From the NCBI GenBank assembly GCA_001643675.2, contig LSRY02000042.1:315001-370000 (forward strand): a stretch of DNA of 55,000 bases, in the 5' to 3' direction. This document shows positions 8,691 to 21,069 of this stretch, piece by piece. The position numbers and the translations under genes were made by a program. The notes under the pieces were generated by a model. It saw nothing but the letters and a program-made list of their open reading frames with translations, was not told the DNA's origin and did not search any database. How positions within the stretch are numbered: the first letter of the stretch is position 1; the number at the start of each line of letters is the position of its first letter. Origin of the DNA: Monocercomonoides exilis (taxonomy: Eukaryota > Preaxostyla > Oxymonadida > Polymastigidae).

Positions 8691-11600
8691 TTTTTAACTA
8701 TTCTCCACCTCTTAGGAATCGCCTTCCTTGTTCACTGAGTCCCACTTTCATTGTTTCTCTTTCAGCTGATCCGCTTTTCGCTCGATGCTCCTTTTTAACA
8801 CAAACTTCCCAATAACCCCTTTCATATGTGACTGCGGAGGCAGCAAAAAGGGAGTGGGTATCTGGATCATTGCACTTTCGCTTCAGCATCCTAGTCACAG
8901 TCATTTATCCTCATCGATTCTCCATCCACTTTTGCGAAACTCGCATTCCTCTTGCTTTCATCCCTTTGAGGTGTTTAAGCTTCTCTCATTTGCTGTTTTC
9001 TACAAACCCAGAGCAGAATTCGTATTGAAATCTTCAAACTTCACAATCATTATGCTCTCATAAGTCTGGCGATATCCAGCTTGCGCTTGTCAGCGGTGTG
9101 AGCGAAGAGTTGCAATGTTGTGCATCAACTTCAACCTCACGCCTCCACTTTATCATCTTCTGCTGTTCCAAGCTGATATTCTGCTGACAAAATATATGCT
9201 TCTCTATCTGCCAGTTCGGCTCCGCGCTTGTCCACCTGGGACCCACATCCACAGCCGTCCTACACATCAACCACCAGAGTTGCCTTTCCAACATTCGAAT
9301 TAAATCTGTTTAGAAAAATATTGTTCTTGTTGGCTTTAACTCTGCCAGCTCGCTGATGTTCATTTCTCAATTTCTGTCACATCTTTTCACATTATTCAAA
9401 CTCTTTTGCACGGTCTTCCCTCTTCTCCATCCTTTTCGGATCTCTTGCTTTTATCTCCTGACTCTTTTCTCCAACAGAGATGCATCTGAACCTCAACTCC
9501 AAGCTCCATTGTTTTCGAAGAGAAAATCTGCCAGACAGCTTCTTTAGCATGTTCTACTCTCTTCGACGACCATTTTGCTGAACCAGCTCGTCATCAACAC
9601 GCTTTATCATTTCAAAAAAAAAACCCAACGGATCTCGCAAATTTTGCTGATGCTCTGAAAAAGCTTTCCACATTTTGTGCATAACAGTGGTGCTTATATA
9701 ATTGCACCTCGTCTTCACTTGAAGCCTGCTCGGTAAACAGAGAATATCCACAGTATTCACAAGGCTCTATCAGCAACTGGTCAGAAATGAACATACGAGT
9801 AACCACATTTGAAACACAAAATTTAAAGGAATACATTCGCAAATTGGATTTTCTTCTTATCATTTTCCAGAGTAACACAGCAGTCACAGTCTTCTTAGTT
9901 AAAGGAAGCATGTGCCCCCAACAGCTGTTTGTTCGCCAATAACAAGGCAGCTACAATCAGTTATTGTTATCAAAATGGAAACAACATACAGTCATATGCC
10001 TGAATGTTCAACCTTTTTTCACTCTGATGGTTAACAGGAATTCCAGCTTTTTTCTTCATATGGCTCCTCATTTACAGATATGCCCTTCACTGCGTGGATG
10101 ATCAGTTCCTTTCCCTTCTCTTCGTTGTTGATCTCTTTATAAATCAGGAAAAATCCACAGACAGAATGATTCAAATAAATAACAATTGCACCTTTCTCAG
10201 TAGTAGTATTACGTTCTGGCTCTTCTTCGTCTTCTGTTCCAGCTTCTCCTATTTTCCAGTTAACTTCTTTCTTTTTTATCTCTTCAATTTTTTTCAATCC
10301 GATTTCCATTCATCATTCATTGTGAAAACAACTCTTTTCGTCTCTTTCTCTTAATACTCATCATTAACTTATCAATCTTTTTCGCATTATTATCTGTTTC
10401 ATTTCTTCAGAAATGACCATCATCTTTATTTCAATTATTATTTCTTGAACACATGCGAAAAATAAAGAAACTCAATCATTTTTAGTGAGTGATGATGACA
10501 ATGAAGGTGTGTGATATGTTTTTTCAGCACAAGAAGAAAAAGACGAAGAAGAAGAAGAAGCTAGCAAATTGAATAATGAAAAACAAATTCGCACTTTAAC
10601 TTGGCATTTTCTCAGAATGTTTCAGTTCTTTTGAAATACAACTCTTTTCTTCATCTTCTTCTTTTGTTGTTCTTTCAAAAAAGATAAGTTTTCCGAATTG
10701 TCATCTTCTCCTTTTTCTGCAGTTGAAAATGTGCTTTTATTGTGAAACACATCTGCGAAGCTTTCAAATTGAACAGCCTGCCTGTCAAAATACAGATCAT
10801 CTTGAATATGAAAAACCTTCATCCACCAAACAACAAGAAAGCGATTCAACATTCTGCTTGATCCACACTTTCCTCTGCTTCGCACAACCTTTGAAAAATG
10901 AATCACTTCTTTCAATCTTCTTCTTCTTCTGATACGAGGCAAATGCCTCCCACTTTTTCTCAGCCTGCTCCAGCGCCTTCTTTTGCTCGTCTTCGAGCTT
11001 TTCCCGATCTTTCTCCGAGTTTTCCTTCTCTTCCTCCAGCAGCTCCTCTCTCTCCTTCTCTGTCTCTTTCTTCTGCATCTTCTCCATCTTCGGCTATATA
11101 GCTTTCTCCAACTCAATTCGTTCGATGCGGCTTGGAATAGCCGACAATTTTGGCTCAGGAAAGCACATTGACGAAGAAGAAACTGGATACAATATTTGAT
11201 TTGTGAAAGTTGGAGTATTGGTGGAAGAAGGAGATATAGATAACTTTGAAAAAGGAGGTGAAAGTGATGGTGTTGAAGGAGGTAAAGCATTATCAATATG
11301 ACAGAAATCAGATGGAATATGTGAGGAGAAAAAAGAAGGTTATGATGATGATAAGATTGAAGAAGAAGAAAAGTTTGTCGATGTCGTTTGCTGAGGAATT
11401 GACTGAAGAGTCTGATTCGGTCCAATTGACATTGTGTTAATAGCATTTTGCTGGTAAAAAGGCAAGCTTATAATTCTTTCTGCTTCTCTTTCTCTTTCTT
11501 CTCTCAGCTTCCTTTCTTTGATTCGCATCAATCTTTCGTCTATTTCCTTCTTAACCTTCATCAAATATTCCTTTCACCACATCCTGTCTTTTTCTTCCTC

Positions 11601-13120
11601 CTTAAACCACTTGTCATCTCAAAGCGCATTGTGACATATAGATATCGGAATTAGTGTTCTTTCTGGTGTCAGCAACGAATATAGCGTAAGAAAATCTGTG
11701 TTCTTCTTCACCTTTTTCCTCCTCTTCATCCCTTCCAATGAAGCATGAATGTTGCTTCGTGGAGCCTTTGAATGGATATTATTCCTTTGTGGAGAAATCA
11801 TTGAAGAAACATGAGAGATAGACAAAGCAGAGGATGATGATTGAGAAACAGATGGGGTCAAAGCTTTGTTAGCAGTTGTATTCTTTGACATAAAGAAATC
11901 ATCATCTTCTTCTTGAAGCATAACCATGTTATTTTTGCTGCATTTCTTCCTTCAAGCTGCCATTTTTTTTGTCTTTTCCTTTGGATCACTGAAAAACGTT
12001 TTGACGCTCTGTGAATAAGAAGAAGATGATGATGAAATCACTGAATACGTGTAACGAGCATGCCTGCCTTTCAACGAAGCTGATTTCGACACTTCAGACT
12101 CACTTCAGTTCAAAACACTCTGCTCGCTTTTCCTTCTCTCTTCGTTCCATTCTCACTCCACAGAAAATAGTCCATCTCCTCTTTATAACATTTTCATTGA
12201 ATTCGCATTTCCCACCTCTGCTTATCTTCATTGTGGAATGAAACCCAAATAGTCTTTGTGTTCCACTAATTTTCCATATAACAGCCATTTCAGCAGGAAT
12301 GAATAACAAGAGATGTTCTGACTTAATCAAATGACTCCAAATGCATCACTCTATCGACTTTGCTTTTTGAAATACCATCTTTCTCTGTTTATAAAGAACC
12401 CTCGTGTTCAATTTTTTTTCACTTCCAATTCCTCTTTCATTGCTTTCTGAGCTGATAAGAATACCTCTCCTCTCCTCCAGCTTCTTTTCCCCATGCACAC
12501 TGATCTTTTCTCTCCTTTTCCATTTCCTGCTCTGCGCTGCTTCAATCGATTTCAGCTTCATCTTCATTTGTTTCTCAGTGGAAATCGGGATGATGTTTGT
12601 CTTCCGGTTGAACCAAGCTGCCTCCACACGCTGATGCTCATTCCTTTTCACGCTCTTCCACAAGGTCGTCCAATGGATTGTCATTATACACTTTTTTTAA
12701 TTGTTGCTGCTTTCTTTCATTGTCTTTCAACTCGAAATCGTTGAATTGAAACTTCGGCTTTTTTTTCATTCTTTATATATTCCAACCTATGAATAATATT
12801 CCCTTCTCATTATCCCCTCCTCATTTCATCCTTCTCCTTTGCTCTCTTGCGCTTTCTGCCTCTGCTCCTTATAGAACTCTTTCCTTATTTTCTCTCACCA
12901 TTTTCTCGAAATAATCATCTTGCTCATCATCATTTAGTTTCTCTAAGCTTCCTTCTATCACAGCTTTCAGTTCAGCATTATCCTTATTTCCCATGTATTT
13001 TTCCACTCCCTCCTCCTCTTTTTCTTTCTTGTTTTGTCTGTAGAGCTTATCCAATACTTTATAAAGTTCTTTTCTTCACTTTCCAATCTTTCACACAATG
13101 ATTTTGTTCTGTGACATTTC
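8690..13120 (-). pseudogene. Decayed gene block 1 (minus strand)
   Basis: This stretch is clearly GC-richer than its surroundings and full of short coding-like frames on the minus strand, broken by many stops and shifts. Readable pieces include a basic/acidic start at 13054 (DKLYRQNKKEKEEEGVEKYM), a Glu/Lys coiled coil near 11000 (ELLEEEKENSEKDREKLEDE) and a piece near 9650-9760 (KMWKAFSEHQQNLRDPLGFF). I do not recognise the protein. The start region is homologous to the start of block 3 at 32880, so the two were once related genes in opposite orientation. Either a long-dead large gene or cargo carried by the element would fit. I see no intact reading frame to support function. Confidence 0.6.
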
Positions 13121-13830
13121 ATATTTCAGATACACTTCCTAATAAAAAATGAATATTGATAATTTGATAATAATTTCATATCACACATTAATAGAAATAC
13201 AATGACTGGATTTTATAAATTTTTCAAATTAATAATAAAAACAAACTTTGTCAAAAATGAACAAGAATTAATATAGTCACATTGAATAGTCTTTCTCTTT
13301 GTTTCATCAAAAATTGTCTATGTGCCAAACAAAATTACCAGTTTCTAAATAAATAGGTCAAAATTCTTATATTAATGAAAAATAACAACGATTTGTAACA
13401 AACCTTTTATACAGCTTTGTCATTACAAGTCAGACGTCCTCACATATTAAATATATAGAATGACTGAAAAAAAATAAGAAAAATCTTCGAAGACAGTGCA
13501 TGGGAAACAATTCATTTCACACAACACTTCATCCCAAATAAAAAATATGTTAAAAAACAAATTATTACCAACTTTTTCCACTAACAGATTTTCAAAAAAA
13601 GCATCAGACATGTTTATTATTGTTATTTATTCGCATTGAGCAAAATAGATCATGGTATTCTTAATGGCGCCATTAATAATAATTTGTATTTTTTATGATC
13701 AAAAATTTCAAAAATTTTTCAAAATTTTTTATTTTTGTTTCATTTAATTTGTGAATATTATTGTTTTATTAATGCAAACATTTCATCAGAAATTGGTTTT
13801 GATTTTTTTATTGTTTGAATAAAGGTGAAA
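12997..13830 (+). repeat. Island repeat R, copy A
   Basis: This sequence is repeated inverted at 32108-32937 (about 830 bp, high identity) and partly in direct orientation at 28585-29142. It contains the perfect palindrome TTAATGGCGCCATTAA at 13661-13676. It lies at the 5' side of decayed block 1, as the other copies do for blocks 2 and 3, so it may be a shared promoter or element terminus. The inner edge of homology is sharp, at AATAAAGGTGAAA. Confidence 0.85.
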
Positions 13831-14688
13831 ATATGTTTTTTAATTTTTCATTGAATTTTCATTTCAAATGAGAAAAAATATCTTTGAAAAATTTAACACT
13901 TAAAAATTTTTTGTTTTTGTATGAACATGTTTATAATAATTGTTCTATTCAATATATAACTGTTTTGTTATCAATATCTTTATTGTTGAGTAACTACAAC
14001 GGTTGATGAATATTCAGTGATGAGAAAAACATAAAAATAAATTCATTGCAAATTCGATAACAATCATAAAACAAAATAACACATAAATAACAATAGTACT
14101 TCATTATATGGGTTATTCTTTTTGAAAAGTCGCAAACGTTTAACTGATCTGAAAATTCGATCAAAAAAGATCAAAAAATGTTGATCATACCGTTCCCGTT
14201 ATTGTTTTGAAAATTTTATATTTTGTAATTTATTTCGCTTTTAAAAGAAAAACAGGATAGAAATATGTTAAAATTATATAGATTTTTAACTTTATTTTGT
14301 GATACACTTATGTCAACATATGCATTCCAGCTATTTGAATAAAATGAATTAAATGTTTTTATTTCTTCATTTTCATTTCATCAGTTCGAATATTCATTAT
14401 GAATTCATGGATAATTACTTTGTTTTTAATGTTATTTTTGTTGAAATATAAATAAAATTTTGTTCGCTTGAATAAAAGAATATTTTTATTAAGAATTATC
14501 AAACAGGAAAATTTTCTTAAAACAACGCTTATAACAATCGAAAGATATTCGAAGAGTTGTAAACATTGAGCAATTATTTATATTATTTTTAAAAATTGAA
14601 GTTAGATATTTTAATATTCAAAAAAATCTCCATTTATTTCAAACTCAAAAATGTAATCTCTTCAAATATAAATAAACAAACAGTTTGT

Positions 14689-17600
14689 ATCAAACAATTT
14701 TCTTTCATCATCAGCACCTGCGATTGATCCTTCGGATGCTTCTGCGTCATCAGCTTCAAACACGTCGGAAGTGGTGTTGGACGACATCGAGAGGCGGCTG
14801 CGGATTATTGTGCCAGAGGCGGCTGGAGTGTATGGGCAGCACATTCCGCTGTCGCTGCAGCTGCTGCTATCGCCGCGGGAGCAGCAGGCACAACGGGAAT
14901 ATGTTGTTGCACTTTCCGCGATGCTTTCGGTTCCGCTGGTGGCGCCTCTTCCATCGCTTGCAACGTCTGTATGGACGAAGTCGGGGAGTAGGAGGATATT
15001 TGCAGCGGTTGATGTGAATGCGCTCCCGTCGATATAAGATCAGTTTGATGCGTCGCTGCAGATATGGTGATCGCAACAGTCGAGTCGTGTGGTGGTGAAG
15101 CTGGATGACGAAATGATGGAATAAGGGGTTTCAGTGTATGAGGTGGGGGAGATTGCGGAGAAGGGGCAGTCGGAGGCAGGGCTGAGGAGAAGGATATGGT
15201 TCTGTCTCCAGCAGCGATTGCGTTGGCAGTTCCAAAGTGCGAGTTGATAGAGAGGAATGTGATGGGAATGAGGCCAAAGGCGTGTATCCAACGTCATACA
15301 GAGAGTTTGTGGAAAGAATAAAACAAAACCAGATGAAGCTGGAAGAAGCAATTGCGCTGCTGATTGTGGAGGCGCTTGGGCTGAGTCGGCTGAGGTTTGT
15401 GAAGGCGGAGACATGGATAGCGATTTTTTCAGAGAGTAGCCTGCAACAAATGCTGAACAATGCACTCACTTTGCGTGCCTGCTATGTAACATCGGAATTC
15501 GCGAGAAATAAGAATGTTACAGCAGGAAAAGAATATGAGTGTTTGATTATTTCTTCAATGAAAAGTCGAATTGAAATAACTGGAGATGTGGAGCAGTTGT
15601 AAATATCAGTTGACCGTTTGACAATAATTGAGGAAAAAGACAAATTCGATGAAAAAGTTGAGGAAGAAACTTGTTTTCTTTGTGCTGGGTGATAAGAAGA
15701 ATAGGAAGAGGAAGAAGAAGAGGAATGGGGAGGAGAGGTTGAGCGAAGGCAGAATAGTGGAGTGCTCGTTGCTGTTGAATCTGGTGGTGAGCTGAAGAGA
15801 AGTGTTCTGGTTTAACAAGGCAGTCAACGAATGATGTGTGTGATTTGCAGATAAGCGGTTTGTGACTGTGCTGGACGAACTGAACATGCTGCTACCAAGA
15901 AGTCGTACAGCTTCGTGAATCAACGAACGTAGATACAGCAGAAGCACAACACCGAAGAAGCAGTTGTTTCTGGAGCCGTGCGAGATTTTGGTTCCATATT
16001 CAACAGGGGGGTGGCATGGATGAAGCAGACTATTGTGGAAGGCTTGGAAGACGAGTTTTGTGCTCTTTTAAGAACGTTTCAGGTACAAAGCAGAGGAGCG
16101 CGAGTTTGCTTGTCGTATCTGCATCGTCAGGAAGGAGTTGATTCAAATGCTTTGTATGCTTCTTGCAGCATATGCATATACGATGCAATGACGTGGTAGC
16201 GCATGTTGGAATGATACATGGATGATTGGGAAAATGCTATGTCAAAAACGGCGGAGTGTGTTGAAACGACATGGATACCAGAGAAGGAGCAGAAGCAGGT
16301 TATGAAAAGGAGATGCTGATCAATTGCAAGTTGATAATGTGAGCGCATGCTTTAGTAAGTGTGTTTGATGACCCGTCTGATGCGTAGACGCAGATAACAC
16401 GGTAGCATGAGGGGAGGCAGGCAGAGGTTCAAACAGCAAAAGTGGAAGGGTGTTCTTCACGTTGGACAAGAGGCTGGATACAGAAAAAGATAACTTCCAT
16501 CTTTGGTTGAAGTCAGCAGCGTGGCTAAGGAATATAATGGATTAAAAGTCTGTACTGATGCATCAGGTTGTGACGAAGAAGACTTGGAGGATTGAGGCAA
16601 GCTCAGATGCAGGGGATACGATCTGTGTTGGAGAAAGTGGAGGGATGATGGCAGACATGATGGAGAGAATAAGGAAGAAGATGATGATGAACATTGTGAT
16701 AGGAGAGGGAACGGGAGCAGCGCAGAACTGGAGGAGAAGCGTTTCAGACTGGAAGAACATCAACTTTTAGGGGGTTTCAACAACAGTTGTGCTGAACGAA
16801 GCACCAGGGGAATGGAAGAGGAGGCGTGTGGTTATTTCGACGGAAGTGATTGCAGTGAAGGGGCAGAGCATTACCGTAGTGACAACAGCCGATGAGAGCG
16901 AGGAAGCGAAAATGATGGATGCGGATCAAGTTTGTATCACGGAAGAAGGAAAATTGAGGGAAAAGAAGAAGGAGTAGGAGAAGGACGATTGAGTGAAATA
17001 CGGCTGATGAATGTGTTTGACCCGAAGAAGCATGTCTTGCAGAAGATGCACTCGGCGCTGATTCTGCCAGAAAAAGTGCTGAGAAGCAGATGTTGGGAAG
17101 CAGAAGATGAGAAGGATGAAGAAAAGAAGGAAGAAAAGAAGGAACAGAAGGAGAAGGAGAAGGAGAAAATAAAATCATCGACATCAACATCATCAAGATG
17201 TGAAAGTGAATGTTCCAGTTCAAATGGGAAGAAGACAGGAGGAGTGTCATTGAAGAAAGCATATCTTTCGAAATGTGTTGCGACGCGGAAGAAAAAAGAT
17301 CTGTCGACATCTTCATATGAATGCTACAGTTGCTTTGGAGGAATTCTTCATCTGCTGAAGTGCGTGATGAAGGCGAAGACGAAGAAGAATGAGGGAGACG
17401 AGGCAAAAGTGAGGGCATTTGATGCGTGGTGTAATGCGTTTGATGAGCTGTACAAGTTGGTTGATGAGGATGAGGATGAAGATGAAGATGAAGATGAAGA
17501 TGAAGATGAAGAGAAAGAAGAAGAGAAAGAAGAAGGAGAAGAGAAGAAGGAGAAGAGAAGAAGGAGAAGAGAAGAAGGAGAAGAGAAGAAGGAGAAGAGA

Positions 17601-19900
17601 AGAAGGAGAAGAGAAGAAGAAATTCCAATAGTTTTGCGATCTAGACAGCGAATTTGCATGTGAGGAAACGAATATTCTGCTGTTCAAAAAGGCGCCAAAA
17701 TTCTTTGCGAAAGCGGTTCGGCCGAGTTTGGCGAGCAAAAAGGAGAAGACGGTGGTTGACCACTATCTGCTGGGCACGGAAGATGTGGGGATGTTTGAGG
17801 AATACGCAGAGACAGCTTTGTGCGCTGGGCTGAATGCAGTGGAGCAAGTGCCTGTGCCGGCAAGACTGGTGGAGTTGGGGCAGAAGGCTAAGAAAAGAGG
17901 AGAAGGAAGAGGAGAAGGAAGAGGAGAAGGAAGAGGAGAAGAATTACAAAAGAGGAGTGTGAGGAGATGTGTGGCGCTTGTGGAGAATGTGAAAGTGAAG
18001 ATGAAGAAGCAAGCGAGATATAAGAAAGAAGAGGAGAAGATGTTTGAGACTGTGCTTCGATCGGGATTGGATGTTGAGGGGTTGATTGAGGCAGAAGAAG
18101 AAGAAGCAAGAAGAAAGAGCAGTGTGAAAGGAGAATCGGCGCGAGCATTCAACGAAAGAGGGGTTTTGTCTCAAGATGAAAGTACATATCAGAACGATGG
18201 AAGTGAATGTGATTTGAGTTTGCGTTTCGAATGAGACGGCAACGATAAAGCTGATGGAGCTTGTGCAGAATAAAGAAGGGATTCTTCCTGACATGCAGAA
18301 GATTATTTTCAACGATGTGCAGCTGAGTGACATGCGCGCAATGGGAGGGTGAAACATTCGGAACAATGACGAGCTGAAGCTGATGCTGTGTCTGCTTGGA
18401 GGTGCAACTGAAGCGAAATAGCAGATGAGGCAGACGAAGCAGATTGAAAGAGAGGTGAGGTTGAGTGGTAGAATGGCAATGTCGATGGTTGAGACGGCAG
18501 GAGCAGGTGCATTGGCAGTGCTGATGCTGATAACGGTGATGCAATCGAATGCAATACAGAGAATGAGCAAGCAGGAGCGATGCCTCGAAAAGCATTTCAG
18601 ATTGTCCACTCATTTTCAGCGGATGTACAGTAAAGTACTAAGAAGTTGAAGAATATGGAAGCAGAGAATGAGCGTTATGACTTTGCTTCTTCTTCTTGTG
18701 GCTCTTTTGCAGATTGTGGTGGAGGTGGTGTTGAGGAAGAAGAAGAGATAGCCAATTGTGAAGTTCCTGCAGATGGAACATTCAAAGGAAGAGATGGAGA
18801 AATAATATTATCGCGCGAAGACTATTCTGACTGCTCCAATTGAGTGGAGCCATTTCTATCTGGATAATGAGCGATATCTGCTTTGGGGAGCTGTAGAAGG
18901 GAAAGAATGCGATGTTTGAAGGTGCATGAAGGTTCTTCCTTTTGTGTCAGTGAATGTGATTGAAGGCACTGATACGTTTACGTCAGCAGCGTTTGTAGCC
19001 GCACTGACAGATATTTGTGTGCGGCCGGTTTGTGTAGAAAAGGTATTAAGAACGATGAGATGAAGTGGAAGTTCTTCTATTTGAAGAATGAAAACAGCAG
19101 CTGTGCTGTTTGTGAAGGAGGTGGAGTGGTTTGATGAAAAAAAGAAGTGAAAGAAAAGGAAAGAGAAAGAAAAGGATAAAGGCAAACGATAAAACACAGA
19201 TCGGTGTTGAACGGGCCAAGCAAATGCATGTACATGAAATCGGTAGTTGTGCAGGAGTTTGTATATGATGTGGGCTAAATGTGGGAAGTGAAAGAGGAAG
19301 GGTGGAAGGTGAGGAAGGATGTTGGATGGGAGAAGATGCGAGCAGGGTGTGTGTGTGTACGATGCGGTTCTGACGAACACGAAGGAGGTGCAGAGGTCTG
19401 TGGAGGTGCTGATGCAAGTGCCAGGAGGGTCGATTGTGCTGCAAAGGGGCAGTGCGACGAGGACACAGAGCGTTGTTCTGGGGGCGTATGGGACGTAGAC
19501 GGTGTCGTATGCGTTCTATTTCCCGGAGGGTGGGGAGTTTGTGCACTATCCTGCGCAAATGGCAATGCGAGGGCATTGGATGTACTGCAGCCGAGAAGGA
19601 CAAAGATACTTGTGGCAGAGCGCGCTACTGCACAGCCAGAGCGAAGAGATTGGGCGTATGTGTCGCAGGAGGCAGAGATAATAGTGTTGCTGGAGTTTCA
19701 GGAGAAGGAGAATCTCCTCAAAGCGGATGAAGAATTTTCAATGATAATGTTCCGGAGGGAGGAGAAGAGTATGTTTGATAGTGTGATTGCGTGATGTTTC
19801 CTTCGTGTGAAGATGACTGTGACGAAAGCAGATGTGTGTGCGCTTCAGTGTTGCCCGTTTATCAATGTGCGGACTTTTGTGTTAGGGAAAGAGTGCCAAA
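14689..19900 (+). pseudogene. Decayed large gene with alpha-2-macroglobulin-like and ubiquitin-like parts
   Basis: A GC-richer block reads mainly on the plus strand and is broken by many stops and frameshifts. The first readable piece is at 14750-15037 (LDDIERRLRIIVPEAAGVYG). Pieces at 17645-18110 (FFAKAVRPSLASKKEKTVVD; DHYLLGTEDVGMFEE; MFETVLRSGLDVEGL), 19370-19560 (RSVEVLMQVPGGSI ... SYAFYFPEGGEFVHYPAQM) and 19640-19790 (LLEFQEKENLLKAD ... MFRREEKSMFDSVIA) resemble the C-terminal region of the large bacterial-type alpha-2-macroglobulin proteins, as I remember that family. A ubiquitin-like module lies between them. Acidic and basic repeats (17460-17620, 17890-17940) are low complexity. No single frame survives, so this is a pseudogene or captured gene debris. 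The A2M call rests on motif memory and is moderate. Confidence 0.55.
18176..18403 (+). pseudogene. Ubiquitin-like module, exactly 76 codons, two internal stops
   Basis: One frame from ATG 18176 to 18403 spans 76 codons, the length of ubiquitin. It aligns without gaps: NKEGILPDMQKIIFNDVQLS corresponds to ubiquitin residues 32-51, NIRNNDELKLML to 60-71, and the end is LLGG in place of LRGG. Ile44, Lys33 and the terminal Gly-Gly are kept; positions 48 and 63 are not Lys. TGA codons replace residues 14 and 59, so it cannot be made as an intact protein under the standard code. It is followed by ATEAK and a stop, as in ubiquitins with a short tail. It sits inside the decayed block between alpha-2-macroglobulin-like pieces. 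Confidence 0.75.
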
Positions 19901-20396
19901 AATGTGAATATGAAAAATCTTATATATAATTAAATATAAAAGAAAAACAGTTTCAAACCATCTGTTATAATAATTATTATATTTATTTTTACTAGTAAAA
20001 GTCATATTTGATTCCACAAAAATAGATATTCATTCTGAGTTTAAAGAAAATCCGAATGAATTCAAACATCTGCAATAATCAGAATTCTTGCAAATTCACA
20101 AAAAAGAATCGATGCACACTATGAAAATTTCATGAATCAGCAATTACAAAATGAACTGAAAAACGCTATCACATATTTATCATTAATTCTCAATTTTTAA
20201 TTTTGATCAATAAAGTTGATACATAATTTTTTGAAAAAAAATATATCTTCTCATAAAGAAGTTTGTTATGAGCCTACTAACATCACTGTGTGAGTTTTAT
20301 ATTTTCATTTGTATTATGGTAACGGAGTGTTTTTTTATTAATTTTCATGGGATTAATTTTTGATCCATAGCGACTTTTCAAAAAGAATTACCCATA

Positions 20397-20934
20397 TAAA
20401 TCATCTTAAATATAGAAATCAACATATAAGTTTCTTTTTTTTGTTGCATCACACTCAAAGGAATATGTTTTTACCACATTAACAGCAAAACATTCCCCAA
20501 TTGTCAGTTCAATATCAATTTTGTATGAACAATAAAAGATTCAATAAAAAGCATTACTATATCAACAAAAACATGGTATCATAGTCAATTCAAAACACAA
20601 AAGAATACAAATACTTTAGGTGTAAAAACAAACTTGACTGTTTATCCTTTGTTTTCTACCCACTCCACCCTTTCTGATATTTCTCTTTTCCTAACTCAAA
20701 AAGATCAAATCCAACATAGAAAAAAGGCAGACACAGTGATGAAACATCACTTCACACTCTCAGCTATTCTCCTTTCCTAAAATCTGATCCAAAAATCATT
20801 GAAACTCTTCACAACACCCATCAAAAAATGAATCTCTATTTAGACATATATAAATAAATTTCGGGACTATTACCAAGTGCAAATAGGGACATTATAGGGA
20901 CAGAAACAGTAAGAAAACAATCGGATTCTAACTA
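20397..20934. other. AT-rich spacer between the TIR element and the structured RNA
   Basis: No coding frame longer than noise. The sequence is ordinary AT-rich DNA leading to the GC-rich structured stretch at 20935. I see nothing else in it. Confidence 0.5.
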
Positions 20935-21058
20935 TTGTGTACCTGGGAGGCTGTTCGTCGTATCCAGGTCCGGATATTGCAGCCTTCGGGCTGCAATATC
21001 AAATACGAACAGTCATGTCCAGCACCCTTCCGATAGAGTGCTAGCTAAGCATACACAA
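20935..21058. ncRNA. Structured RNA candidate with an H-type pseudoknot
   Basis: A 124-nt GC-rich island in AT-rich DNA has five mutually consistent stems. Outer stem: TTGTGTA (20935) with TACACAA (21052). Stem a: ACCTGG (20941) with CCAGGT (20964). Stem b: CTGTTCGT (20951) with ACGAACAG (21005), crossing stem a as a pseudoknot. A 12-bp hairpin 20973-21000 is capped by TTCG. A 5-bp hairpin pairs 21021-21025 with 21038-21042. Both strands would fold. On the minus strand it starts 12 nt after the TAA of the USP-transposase gene, so it would be a 3'-UTR element. It does not match tRNA, 5S rRNA or hammerhead cores that I can recognise. It lacks the P3 hairpin expected of an HDV-like ribozyme. Confidence 0.55.
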
Positions 21059-21069
21059 CAACTAGTTTC

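Larger units (their letters stand above)
14108..20396. mobile_element. 6.3-kb TIR element with TA flanks, carrying a decayed gene
   Basis: Imperfect inverted ends of about 27 bases (14108-14134 and 20370-20396) read TATGGGTTATTCTTTTTGAA... and its counterpart TATGGGTAATTCTTTTTGAA..., with one mismatch. Both are bounded by TA, the duplication made by Tc1/mariner-type elements. The MITE at 38996-39241 has the same kind of ends. There is no transposase frame inside; the interior is AT-rich margins plus the decayed gene at 14689-19900. A non-autonomous element that captured gene sequence is the simplest reading. Two independent MITE relics flanking the region is the alternative. Confidence 0.55.

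Noticed and set aside
20935-21058. tRNA, 5S rRNA, hammerhead or HDV-like ribozyme
   Set aside because: No cloverleaf, no 5S box motifs and no CUGANGA core; the HDV-like topology lacks the P3 hairpin.
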